From an uncultured Succinivibrio sp. (lineage in GTDB: Bacteria > Pseudomonadota > Gammaproteobacteria > Enterobacterales > Succinivibrionaceae), in contig CAAGAC010000040.1 of the NCBI GenBank assembly GCA_900767695.1, forward strand, positions 1-13,067: 13,067 bases of DNA. Reading direction: 5' to 3'. Each line of letters begins with the position of its first letter. Position 1 is the stretch's first letter. Under the pieces are notes generated by a model that worked only from the letters and a program-made list of their open reading frames with translations, was not told where the DNA came from and made no database searches. A program made the position numbers and the translations under genes. Positions 1 through 6,526 of the stretch are shown here, piece by piece.

Positions 1-276
1 CAGCTTCTGCTGTCCGCTCTACAGATCATTCACCCCACAGACTTTGTGCAAGACCCAGGCATATGGCGTCTCCATTAATGCCAGGAAGTCTGGTGCGGCG
101 ATTAAGTTAGGCGGGAGATGCAAGGAAAACTGGATTATCATGTTGCGTTCTCAGGCATGGATTTCACGAGCCTGTGAATGCGGATGGATATGCGCTTGTG
201 CGCAAGGCAGCGTCCATGAGCGGACGCTTGCATCGGCAATCCTCCATGGGTTGCCTTTTTTCTTGGGGATCAACAG
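1..276. other. Non-coding stretch, probably leader of the MFS gene
   Basis: No reading frame here looks like a real protein; one frame stays open from the edge to 280 but is rich in Cys and Trp and has no recognisable domain. Several short hairpins are visible: TTCAC/GTGAA (163-167 with 174-178), TGCGC/GCGCA (191-195 with 200-204), and AGCGTCC/GGACGCT (209-215 with 222-228), the last extendable by GCAA/TTGC (202-205 with 228-231). They end in an intrinsic terminator at 235-261. A TATCAT at 136-141 resembles a -10 box but has no -35 at the right distance. I could not match the region to a known riboswitch class by eye. It could be an attenuating leader, or simply the 3' side of a gene lying off the left edge. 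Confidence 0.45.
235..261 (+). terminator. Intrinsic terminator in front of the MFS start codon
   Basis: An 8-bp stem, GGCAATCC (235-242) with GGGTTGCC (248-255), has one G-U pair, a five-base loop and is followed directly by six T (256-261). It ends only 15 bases before the ATG at 277 and just before the GGGGA ribosome site (265-269). That position suits an attenuator; a terminator of an upstream transcript is the alternative. Confidence 0.65.
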
Positions 277-1507
277 ATGACGGGATGCAGCAGCATAAGA
301 GGCACCAGCATGGGCGTGGCGATCCTGTGCGCCTTCGCCGCCTGCCTCATCTACGGCACAGGCGCCGGCATACGCACCGACATAGGGATCCTGCTCAAGC
401 CCTGATGGCGAGAACCTCCCTGCCCTGCGAGGACGTGAGCTTCTGCATCGCCGTGCTCCAGCTCGCCTTCGGAGCCTCCCTGCCCTTCTTCGGGATCCTG
501 GCGGCCAAGCGCTCAAGCCGCCTCGTGCTGCTCCTAGGCATCGCCCTGCTCTGCTCGGGATTTGCGGGAATGGCGCTCTCGACAGGCTTCGCCTCGCTTT
601 TCATCTTGCTCTCGCTTCTATCAGGCCTTGGCTGCGGGGCCATCGCATTCGGCCTCGTTTTCCCTCCGCGACCTACTTCGCAGGCCCACGCTACGCCATG
701 ATGATCTCGGGGCTTCTGAACGCCGCGGCAGGCATGGTCGGCTTTGCCCTGGCCCCGGCGCTGCAGGGGCTATTGGACTTCGGCGGACTCGACGCGGCCA
801 TGGCGGCGATGGGAATCCTCGCGCTCCTGTGCGCGCCGATGTGCCTGATCATCACCTCGCGCGATTCCAAGGGTCCGTCCGGCTCTGGCGAGGCGCCGTC
901 CTTTGCCAAGGCCGCCTCGCTTGCCTTCAAAAGCCGCACCTTCATCTTCCTGCTCGCAGGCTTCTCTACCTGCGGCTTCCACATGGTCACCATCGAATCG
1001 CACCTCTTCTCGCAGTACGTCTCCTACGGCATCGCCCCACAGGCTGCAAGCTGGGCCTTCTCCGTCTATTCGGTCGCGACCATCGCAGGCGCCCTGCTCT
1101 CGGGTTGGCTTTGCACCAGAGTTCGCCTCTCATCGCTCCTTGCCTTCCTCTACGGCTTCCGCGCAGTCTGGGTCGCGCTCTACCTGCTCCTGATGCCCAA
1201 GAACATCGCCACGGCAGTGATCTTCGCGGCAGGGCTCGGGCTTTCCGGCGACGCCACCGTCTCGCCCACCGCAGGTGCGGTCAGGGGCGCCTTCAGCCTC
1301 AGGCACGTCGCGGTGATCCTGGGCTTCCTCTTCCTGGGCCACCAGATCAGCGCCTTTATGAGCGCCTGGGCAGGAGGCATCCTGCTCAGGCTCGCCAGAG
1401 GCTACGGCGCAATCTGGTGCATCGACATCGCGCTGTGCGCCTTTGCCGCAGCCGCGAGCACCCGCATTCCTGCCCCGCAGGACGGGGCCGGGCAGCAGCG
1501 CCCCTGA
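277..1507 (+). pseudogene. Major facilitator superfamily transporter, broken by two frameshifts
   Basis: Three consecutive frames read as one transporter. The start is ATG 277 with GGGGA seven bases upstream. The first 42 codons contain a first membrane helix and the segment YGTGAGIRTDIGILLKP, then hit TGA at 403-405. The protein continues in the -1 frame from about 402 (helices through GLGCGAIAFGLVF), and again in the -1 frame from about 665 (SATYFAGPRYAMMISGLLNAAAGM) to the TGA at 1505-1507. Restoring one base at each joint, in CCC (400-402) and TTTTCCC (658-664), gives about 410 residues, normal for a 12-helix MFS protein. The third piece alone is 269 residues and would lack the N-terminal helices. 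Substrate cannot be assigned. The rest reads well with codon use like its neighbours, so inactivation is recent or the indels are sequence errors. Confidence 0.8.
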
Positions 1508-1558
1508 CCCCAGTGCGGCCCGATCCCCTGATCCAAAGCGGGGGCGCACCCCTGAGTC

Positions 1559-1567
1559 TGCTAAAAT
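1559..1567 (+). promoter_or_regulatory. Extended -10 promoter for nudJ-mnmA-hflD
   Basis: TGCTAAAAT is an extended -10 element (TGn plus TAAAAT) 20 bases before the nudJ ATG at 1588 and about 50 bases after the MFS stop. No good -35 is seen, as is common for extended -10 promoters. The predicted transcript would start near 1574, leaving a leader of only about 14 bases holding the AGGAG at 1577-1581. Confidence 0.5.
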
Positions 1568-1587
1568 ATGCCGCTTAGGAGATGCAC

Positions 1588-2055
1588 ATGACAGAGAGAT
1601 TCAAGCCCAATTCAACCGTAGCCCTCATCATCGAGCATGAGGGGAGGTTCCTCATGGTCGAGGAGACCAACGAAGATCAGGGCGGCCGCCCGGTGTTCGG
1701 CATGCCCTCGGGGCACGTCGAGGCCCGCGAGAGCATCCTCGACGCGGCGCGCCGCGAGGGGCTGGAGGAGACCGGCTGCGAGGTGGAGCTCACCGCGCTC
1801 ACAGGGATCTACGACTACGTGAAGGACTACGAGACCATCGAGCGCTTCTGCTTTGCCGCGAGGCTCAAGTCCGTGCCGGAGATCTTCTCGCCGCGCGATC
1901 CCGACCACGAGATCAGGAAGGCGCGCTGGTACACGAGGGAGGAGATCATGGAGGGGCGCGGCATGTGGCGCACCCGCCTGGTCGGCCTGTGCATGGAGGA
2001 CTACCTCAAGGGCCAGCGCTTCCCCCTCTCCTTGATCCGCACCGTGCTGCCATGA
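1588..2055 (+). CDS. nudJ: Nudix hydrolase NudJ
   Basis: A 155-residue Nudix pyrophosphatase. In E. coli NudJ releases phosphate from nucleoside tri- and diphosphates and from the thiamine precursor HMP-PP in the cytosol. The Nudix box runs from Gly42 to Cys64 (GHVEARE, then RREGLEETG), giving the metal-binding REx2EE as Arg56-Glu57 and Glu60-Glu61. Gly58 sits where the consensus expects an aliphatic residue. The N-terminal FKPNSTVALIIEHEGRFLMV and the C-terminal GQRFPLSLI also match NudJ, as does the length (153 in E. coli). I chose ATG 1588 over the in-frame ATG at 1582 because AGGAG (1577-1581) is six bases from the former and abuts the latter. Its stop overlaps the mnmA start (ATGA at 2052-2055), and the same gene order occurs in E. 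coli. Confidence 0.9.
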   Translation: MTERFKPNSTVALIIEHEGRFLMVEETNEDQGGRPVFGMPSGHVEARESILDAARREGLEETGCEVELTALTGIYDYVKDYETIERFCFAARLKSVPEIFSPRDPDHEIRKARWYTREEIMEGRGMWRTRLVGLCMEDYLKGQRFPLSLIRTVLP

Positions 2056-3203
2056 CGAGCTGCCCGAGGCCGGTCGAGCTTCCCGCGCTCGACGCGGCGA
2101 TCCCATACGGGGATCTTGAGGGGAGGAGCGTGGTCGTCGGCCTCTCGGGAGGCGTCGACTCGTCGCTCTCCGCCGCGCTCCTGAAGGAGCACGGCATGAA
2201 GGTCACCGCCCTCTTCATGAAGAACTGGGAGGAGGACGACACCGACACCTACTGCTCGGCGGCGAAGGACCGCGAGGACGCCCAATCCGTCTGCGACAAG
2301 CTCGGCATCGAGCTTAAAACCATCAACTTCGCCGCCGAGTACTGGGACAACGTCTTCGAGAACTTCCTCTCCGAGTACCGCAAGGGCCGCACGCCCAACC
2401 CCGACATCCTGTGCAACAAGGAGATCAAGTTCAAGGCCTTCCTCGACTACGCTGTTCAGGATCTCAAGGCCGACTACATCGCGACCGGCCACTACTGCCG
2501 CAGATCGTTCAACACGGAAAGGCCGCTGCTCATGCGCGGCTCGGATCGCAACAAGGATCAGAGCTACTTCCTGCACGCCATCGACGGCAGGGTGCTCCCG
2601 CGCGTGCTCTTCCCGGTGGGAGGGCTTGAGAAGCCTATGGTGCGCGCCATGGCCGCCACGCGCGGCCTCTCCACTGCCACAAAGAAGGACTCGACCGGGA
2701 TCTGCTTCATCGGCGAGAAGCGCTTCCACGAGTTCCTCTCCCGCTTCATTCCCGCCCAGCCCGGCGACATCGTGACCACCGAGGGCGTGGTCGTGGGCAG
2801 GCACGACGGCCTCATGTACGCGACCATAGGACAGCGCAAGGGGCTTGGCATCGGCGGCCACTCGGGCAGCGACGGCGAGCCCTGGTACGTCGTGGGCAAG
2901 GACATCGAGCGCAACGAGCTCATCGTGGCCCAGGGCCGCGACAGCCCGGCGCTGTGGTCTAAAGGCCTGATGGCCAGCGGCGAGACCTGGCTGGCCGGCG
3001 CCCCGGAGGCGCCCTTCTCCTGCACCTGCAAGATCCGCTACCGCCAGCCCGACGTGGCGTGCGACGTCTTCAGGCGCGGCGGCAGGCTCGAGGTGAGGTT
3101 CAAGGAGAAGGTCGCCGCAGTCGCCCCCGGGCAGTCGGTGGCGTTCTACTGCGGCGAGGCCTGCCTGGGCGGCGCCGTGATCGAGTCGGCGCTCAAGAAT
3201 TGA
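2052..3203 (+). CDS. mnmA: tRNA-specific 2-thiouridylase MnmA
   Basis: A 383-residue enzyme that uses ATP to activate U34 of the Lys, Glu and Gln tRNA anticodons and then inserts sulfur received from the Tus relay, making s2U34. The PP-loop SGGVDSS is at residues 32-38. The two catalytic cysteines are Cys121 in NPDILCNKEIKF and Cys218 in TGICFIGEKRF; they are 97 residues apart, as in E. coli (102 and 199). The RNKDQSYFL segment (166-174) and a C-terminal beta-barrel region ending in FYCGEACLGGAVIE complete the family plan. Start: ATG 2052 overlaps the nudJ stop, implying translational coupling; an upstream in-frame GTG at 1965 lies inside nudJ. The N-terminus is about 20 residues longer before the PP-loop than in E. 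coli. Confidence 0.97.
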   Translation: MTSCPRPVELPALDAAIPYGDLEGRSVVVGLSGGVDSSLSAALLKEHGMKVTALFMKNWEEDDTDTYCSAAKDREDAQSVCDKLGIELKTINFAAEYWDNVFENFLSEYRKGRTPNPDILCNKEIKFKAFLDYAVQDLKADYIATGHYCRRSFNTERPLLMRGSDRNKDQSYFLHAIDGRVLPRVLFPVGGLEKPMVRAMAATRGLSTATKKDSTGICFIGEKRFHEFLSRFIPAQPGDIVTTEGVVVGRHDGLMYATIGQRKGLGIGGHSGSDGEPWYVVGKDIERNELIVAQGRDSPALWSKGLMASGETWLAGAPEAPFSCTCKIRYRQPDVACDVFRRGGRLEVRFKEKVAAVAPGQSVAFYCGEACLGGAVIESALKN

Positions 3204-3215
3204 CGAGGAGCTTCA

Positions 3216-3866
3216 ATGGCTGACAAAAACATCGACGACGAGACCGAGGCCCTGGCGGCGCTCTTCCTGTGCTGCGCGCAGATCCAGAGGATCGCGACCA
3301 CGGGCTACATGGACGAGGCGGCCGCCTCGTGCGTGATCCGCTCGATCCTGGTGACCACCCCCAGGACCGTTTCAGAAATCTACGACTGGGCCAAGCTCAG
3401 GCCCGGCTACCAGGCGATCGTGGACTGCCTCGGGCGCACCTCGCTTAGGAGCCTCGAGTGCGTCGAGGTGACCAAGAGCGCCTTCAAGGTCATGGAGCTT
3501 GAGAGCCAGCTCGAGCGCTCGGGCAAGTTCTTCGACGAGCTTGGCGCAAAGATAGACTCGCTGCACGACTCCATCACCTCCGAGTGCCCGGGCTTCCTCG
3601 AGGGGACCCCCTCCGACGTGCTCAACCCCGCCTACATCAAGATGTTCGCGGACACCTACTCCTCCATCATCTCCCCGCACTTCTCCAAGCTCATCATCTG
3701 CGGGCAGGAGGAGTGCCTGCGCCGCGAGGAGAACCAGGAGCGCATCCGCGCGCTGCTGCTTGCCGCAGTGCGCGCGGTGGTGCTCTGGAGGCAGCTTGGC
3801 GGGAAGCGGCGCTTCCTCGTATTCAGGCGCGGAGCCATAGTAAAATGCGCCCAGCTGCACCTCTGA
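3216..3866 (+). CDS. hflD: HflD family protein (DUF489)
   Basis: A 216-residue homologue of E. coli HflD (213 residues), a helical protein on the inner face of the membrane, known for helping lambda make the lytic choice by binding CII; its normal cell role is unsettled. The family signature is the C-terminal RIRALLLAAVRAVVLWRQLGG followed by a basic stretch (KRRFLVFRRG), and the N-terminal ALAALFLCCAQIQRIA. No signal peptide is seen. ATG 3216 follows GAGGAG (3205-3210) by five bases, and the gene begins 12 bases after the mnmA stop, so it is the third gene of the nudJ-mnmA-hflD unit. It lies between mnmA and purB as in enterobacteria, which is the strongest support for the name. The last codons overlap a possible -10 box for purB. 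Confidence 0.92.
   Translation: MADKNIDDETEALAALFLCCAQIQRIATTGYMDEAAASCVIRSILVTTPRTVSEIYDWAKLRPGYQAIVDCLGRTSLRSLECVEVTKSAFKVMELESQLERSGKFFDELGAKIDSLHDSITSECPGFLEGTPSDVLNPAYIKMFADTYSSIISPHFSKLIICGQEECLRREENQERIRALLLAAVRAVVLWRQLGGKRRFLVFRRGAIVKCAQLHL
3841..3846 (+). promoter_or_regulatory. Possible -10 box for purB
   Basis: TAAAAT inside the 3' end of hflD, in the context AGTAAAATGCGC, resembles the nudJ promoter (CTAAAATATGCCGC). It would start a transcript near 3853 with a leader of about 50 bases for purB. No convincing -35 is seen, so read-through from nudJ-hflD may be the main source of purB message. Confidence 0.35.
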
Positions 3867-3903
3867 CACCCTTTCACACATAGAGACATCAGGACTTATC
3901 CAC

Positions 3904-5271
3904 ATGGAACTTTCATCGCTGACTGCGGTCTCCCCCATCGACGGCCGCTACGCTTCAAAGACCGAGGAGCTGCGCCCCATCTTCTCCGAGTACGGCCTCA
4001 TGCGCTTCCGCGTCAAGGTCGAGCTGACCTGGCTCAAGCACCTCGCCGCCTGCCCGCAGATCCCCGAGGTCCCGGAGTTCTCCAAGGACACCATCGACTT
4101 CATCGACGGGATCATCAGGAACTTCTCCGAGGACGACGCCATGGACATCAAGCGCCGCGAGAAGGTCACCAACCACGACGTCAAGGCCGTCGAGTACTTC
4201 CTCAAGGACAAGACCAAGGACAACCCCGAGATCGCGAGGGTCCGCGAGTTCATCCACTTTGCCTGCACCTCCGAGGACATCAACAACAACTCCCACGCCC
4301 TGATGCTCAAGGAGGCCCGCGAGGAGGTGATCCTCCCAGTGATGGACGAGCTCATCGCGAAGATCCGCGATCTGGCCCACGCCTGCGCCGACATCCCGCT
4401 GCTGGCGCGCACCCACGGCCAGCCGGCCTCACCTACCACCATCGGCAAGGAGATGGCGACCTTCGCCTACAGGCTCAGGAAGCAGCGCGACGAGACCGCG
4501 CGCGTCGCCATCCTCGGCAAGATGAACGGCGCCGTCGGCAACTGGAACGCCCACACCGTGGCCTACCCCGACATCGACTGGCCGGAGTTCGCGCGCAAGT
4601 TCGAGCAGGATCTCGGCCTTGAGATGAACCCCTACACCACCCAGATCGAGTCGCACGACTACATGGCCGAGCTCTTCGCGGCCATCGACCGCTTCAACAC
4701 CGTGCTCATCGACTTCGACCGCGACATCTGGGGATACATCTCCTACGGCACCTTCACCCAGAAGACCATCGCCGGCGAGATCGGCTCCTCGACCATGCCG
4801 CACAAGGTCAACCCCATCGACTTCGAGAACTCCGAGGGCAACCTCGGCATCGCCAACGCGCTCTTCGCGCACCTTGGCAACAAGCTGCCGATCTCCCGCT
4901 TCCAGCGCGATCTCACCGACTCGACCGTGCTGCGCAACCTGGGCGTCGCCGTCGGCTACTCGCTCATCGCCTGGCGCTCGACCCTCAAGGGCATCTCGAA
5001 GCTCCAGCCCAACGCCGCGCACACCGCAGCCGAGCTTGACGACAACTGGGAGGTGCTCGCCGAGCCCTTCCAGACCGTGATGCGCCGCTACGGCATCGCA
5101 AACCCCTACGAGAAGCTCAAGGAGCTCACACGCGGGCGCAAGGTGACAAGGGAGATCATGGAGAGCTTCCTCGACACCCTGGAGATCCCCGAGGAGGCCA
5201 AGGCCCAGCTGCGCAAGCTCACCCCGGCCACCTACATCGGCCGCGCCGTCGAACTTGCCAAAAAGATCTGA
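3904..5271 (+). CDS. purB: Adenylosuccinate lyase
   Basis: A 455-residue cytosolic lyase acting twice in purine synthesis: it splits SAICAR to AICAR and adenylosuccinate to AMP, releasing fumarate each time. It belongs to the fumarase/aspartase superfamily and works as a tetramer. The N-terminal SPIDGRYASKTEEL, the THGQPASPTT box with catalytic His171, and the signature GSSTMPHKVNPIDFENSEGN with catalytic Ser295 fall at the same positions as in E. coli PurB (456 residues). The start is ATG 3904, 38 bases after hflD, with a weak AGGA at 3891-3894. A terminator follows at 5308-5335, so purB ends the unit; phoPQ, its downstream neighbour in E. coli, is absent here. Nothing in the sequence shows a PurR site. 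Confidence 0.98.
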   Translation: MELSSLTAVSPIDGRYASKTEELRPIFSEYGLMRFRVKVELTWLKHLAACPQIPEVPEFSKDTIDFIDGIIRNFSEDDAMDIKRREKVTNHDVKAVEYFLKDKTKDNPEIARVREFIHFACTSEDINNNSHALMLKEAREEVILPVMDELIAKIRDLAHACADIPLLARTHGQPASPTTIGKEMATFAYRLRKQRDETARVAILGKMNGAVGNWNAHTVAYPDIDWPEFARKFEQDLGLEMNPYTTQIESHDYMAELFAAIDRFNTVLIDFDRDIWGYISYGTFTQKTIAGEIGSSTMPHKVNPIDFENSEGNLGIANALFAHLGNKLPISRFQRDLTDSTVLRNLGVAVGYSLIAWRSTLKGISKLQPNAAHTAAELDDNWEVLAEPFQTVMRRYGIANPYEKLKELTRGRKVTREIMESFLDTLEIPEEAKAQLRKLTPATYIGRAVELAKKI

Positions 5272-5282
5272 GGAATACGCCC

Positions 5283-5301
5283 GGGGCGCTCGCAGCGCCC
5301 C
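5283..5301 (+). repeat. GC-rich hairpin after purB
   Basis: GGGGCGCT (5283-5290) pairs with AGCGCCCC (5294-5301) around a CGC loop, 12 bases after the purB stop. It lacks a T-run and most likely protects the 3' end or assists the terminator next to it. Confidence 0.6.
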
Positions 5302-5307
5302 GCAAAG

Positions 5308-5335
5308 AAAGGCCCCGTCATGGACGGGGCCTTTT
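5308..5335 (+). terminator. Intrinsic terminator of purB
   Basis: AAAGGCCCCGTC (5308-5319) pairs with GACGGGGCCTTT (5323-5334) around an ATG loop and runs into TTTT. A 12-bp perfect stem makes this a strong and possibly two-way terminator. Confidence 0.92.
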
Positions 5336-5470
5336 CATCTCCGCCTCCCAGATCCTGCGCCTGATGCCTCATACCTCGCGCGATGCCTGATCCCCGCCGC
5401 GCGCCCGGCGGCCCTAGGCATGCCTCCTGCGATTGGCCGTGCACCATCGCGGCCAGATGCTCCCGCGAGC

Positions 5471-5498
5471 TTGCAAGGAAGCTTCCATAAGGTAGAAT
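5471..5498 (+). promoter_or_regulatory. Sigma-70 type promoter, distal, for the GntR-family gene
   Basis: TTGCAA (5471-5476) and TAGAAT (5493-5498) are separated by 16 bases. The same -35 hexamer and spacer occur in front of the PerR-type gene. Used from here, the leader would be about 165 bases and would contain both the FNR-like box and the operator. Confidence 0.5.
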
Positions 5499-5571
5499 TG
5501 CGGCGTAGTTTAGCGAAAATGCACTTTGGCGCAGGATGCAGCGGAACGCCTGCATTGCGAATGCCTGTGCT

Positions 5572-5595
5572 ATTTTTTGAACAAGATCAAAAAAT
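5572..5595. promoter_or_regulatory. FNR-like box within a 9-bp perfect inverted repeat
   Basis: ATTTTTTGA (5572-5580) and TCAAAAAAT (5587-5595) are exact reverse complements around a six-base spacer. The core TTGAA-CAAG-ATCAA (5577-5590) matches the FNR consensus TTGAT-N4-ATCAA at nine of ten fixed positions. If the TAAAGT at 5632-5637 is a -10 box, the site is centred near -60, the class I activator position. Binding by FNR is inferred. Confidence 0.45.
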
Positions 5596-5638
5596 TCCCT
5601 CATTCACCGGGCGCGCCGCGCCGAAAAGTCCTAAAGTT

Positions 5639-5660
5639 GGATACTAGTAAACAAGTATCC
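5639..5660. promoter_or_regulatory. Probable operator of the adjacent GntR-family regulator
   Basis: GGATACT (5639-5645) and AGTATCC (5654-5660) form a perfect 7-bp inverted repeat with an eight-base centre AGTAAACA, ending ten bases before the regulator's ATG. FadR-subfamily proteins bind such dyads and often repress themselves. No second copy was seen in the window. Confidence 0.55.
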
Positions 5661-5670
5661 GAGGCCCATC

Positions 5671-6396
5671 ATGGACACACCCAAGCTTCCTCCCCTGAAG
5701 ATCACCAACAGCCAGACGGTGAGCAGGCAGATCTACGTGTTCCTCCGCCACCACATCACCCAGATGACGCTCAAGCCAGGCACCAGGCTCTCGGAGAACG
5801 ACCTCTCGGCCCAGCTCAACGTCTCTCGCCAGCCGGTGCGCGAAGCCTTCTTCAGCCTCAAGCGGCAGAACCTCATCGAGGTCTACCCGCAGAAGGGATC
5901 GTTCGTCACGATGATCTCGGGAAAAAGGATCATGGAGACCTGCTTCGTGCGCTGCTCCATCGAGACCTCGGCCCTGCGCAAGGCCATGGCCGACGGCACC
6001 TCGCAGAACAGGCAGATCTGGGAGGAGCTCGAGCAGAACCTTGATGCCCAGCACGAGCTCATCCGCACCCAGAAGGAGATCGCCGATCCCGACGCTGTTT
6101 TCCTGAAGCTCGACAACGAGTTCCACCGCATCCTCTGCAAGTTCTCGGGCACGCAAATGGCATGGGACGTCATCGACGACATCAAGGCCAACCTCGACCG
6201 CATCCGCTACCTCTCGACCAAGGGCGTCTCCGAGATCGGGGCCATCGTCGGCGAGCACCAGCAGGTCTACGAGGACATGATCCATGGCGACGAGAGGAAG
6301 GCGGTGCGCTGCCTCACCGATCACCTGTACGAGATTGCCCTCACCTACAAGGCCATCCGCGCCAAGAACGCAAGCTGGTTCACCGAGGAGGAGTAG
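5671..6396 (+). CDS. GntR-family regulator, FadR/FCD type
   Basis: A 241-residue cytosolic transcription factor. Residues 16-80 are the winged helix-turn-helix of the GntR family: the line LKPGTRLSENDLSAQLNVSR then QPVREAFFSLKRQNLIEVYPQKGSFV is typical. Residues 88-225 are an all-helical FCD effector domain, with the usual metal ligands Asp148, His152, His196 and His218 in LDNEFHRIL, EHQQVY and DHLYEI. FCD regulators commonly sense sugar acids or other carboxylates. GAGG (5661-5664) lies six bases before ATG 5671. A 22-bp inverted repeat just upstream suggests autoregulation. No catabolic gene is adjacent, so its target is unknown. It is not the LacI-type GntR that would read the gntK operator. 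Hexuronate, galactonate or a similar pathway encoded elsewhere is a guess. Confidence 0.9.
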   Translation: MDTPKLPPLKITNSQTVSRQIYVFLRHHITQMTLKPGTRLSENDLSAQLNVSRQPVREAFFSLKRQNLIEVYPQKGSFVTMISGKRIMETCFVRCSIETSALRKAMADGTSQNRQIWEELEQNLDAQHELIRTQKEIADPDAVFLKLDNEFHRILCKFSGTQMAWDVIDDIKANLDRIRYLSTKGVSEIGAIVGEHQQVYEDMIHGDERKAVRCLTDHLYEIALTYKAIRAKNASWFTEEE

Positions 6397-6453
6397 CCCG
6401 CCGCGGTGCAAACTCTCCCGGATTGACGCAAAACCTGAATAAATTTCTCCAGG

Positions 6454-6485
6454 GCGCTTGCAAAGCGCACGTCATGTCCTACAAT
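6454..6485 (+). promoter_or_regulatory. Promoter of the PerR-type gene, with dyad over the -35
   Basis: TTGCAA (6458-6463) and TACAAT (6480-6485) are 16 bases apart, the best sigma-70 type match in the window, 42 bases before the ATG at 6527. A perfect inverted repeat GCGCTT-GCA-AAGCGC (6454-6468) covers the -35 and could be a regulator site or chance. Confidence 0.6.
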
Positions 6486-6492
6486 TTCAGCT

Positions 6493-6510
6493 AACTAATA
6501 AGAATTACTG
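6493..6510. promoter_or_regulatory. Candidate Fur/PerR-type operator
   Basis: AACTAAT (6493-6499) and ATTACTG (6504-6510) form an imperfect dyad, five of seven pairs, in an AT-rich patch just after the -10 box, where an autorepressor could block transcription. It does not match the Bacillus PerR box well, so the call rests on place and composition. Confidence 0.3.
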
Positions 6511-6526
6511 ATATTGGCAAGACACT

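Larger units (their letters stand above)
5336..5670. other. Intergenic region before the GntR-family gene
   Basis: No gene is seen in these 335 bases. The first part is GC-rich, with a hairpin CCGCCG/CGGCGG (5394-5399 with 5406-5411) and a palindrome AGGCATGCCT (5416-5425) of unknown use. The second part turns AT-rich and holds a promoter (5471-5498), an FNR-like inverted repeat (5572-5595) and a probable autoregulatory operator (5639-5660). Confidence 0.6.

Noticed and set aside
1..78. Possible C-terminal tail of a gene entering from the left edge, frame 1, ending at TAA 76-78
   Set aside because: Only 25 codons are visible and no family is recognisable, so it cannot be supported.
44..280. 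78-residue open frame in the left region
   Set aside because: Rich in Cys and Trp, no domain, passes through hairpins and the terminator, and overlaps the transporter start.
400..405. Programmed frameshift at the first transporter break
   Set aside because: CTC AAG CCC TGA has no slippery heptamer; a lost C in the CCC run explains it better.
562..1578. 338-residue open frame overlapping the transporter
   Set aside because: Arg/Pro-rich shadow; the other frames encode clear transporter helices over the same bases.
1965..2051. 29-residue N-terminal extension of MnmA from an upstream GTG
   Set aside because: It lies wholly inside nudJ; the ATGA overlap at 2052 is the usual coupled start.
5394..5425. 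GC-rich hairpin and palindrome as a mobile-element end
   Set aside because: No transposase, target duplication or second copy is present.
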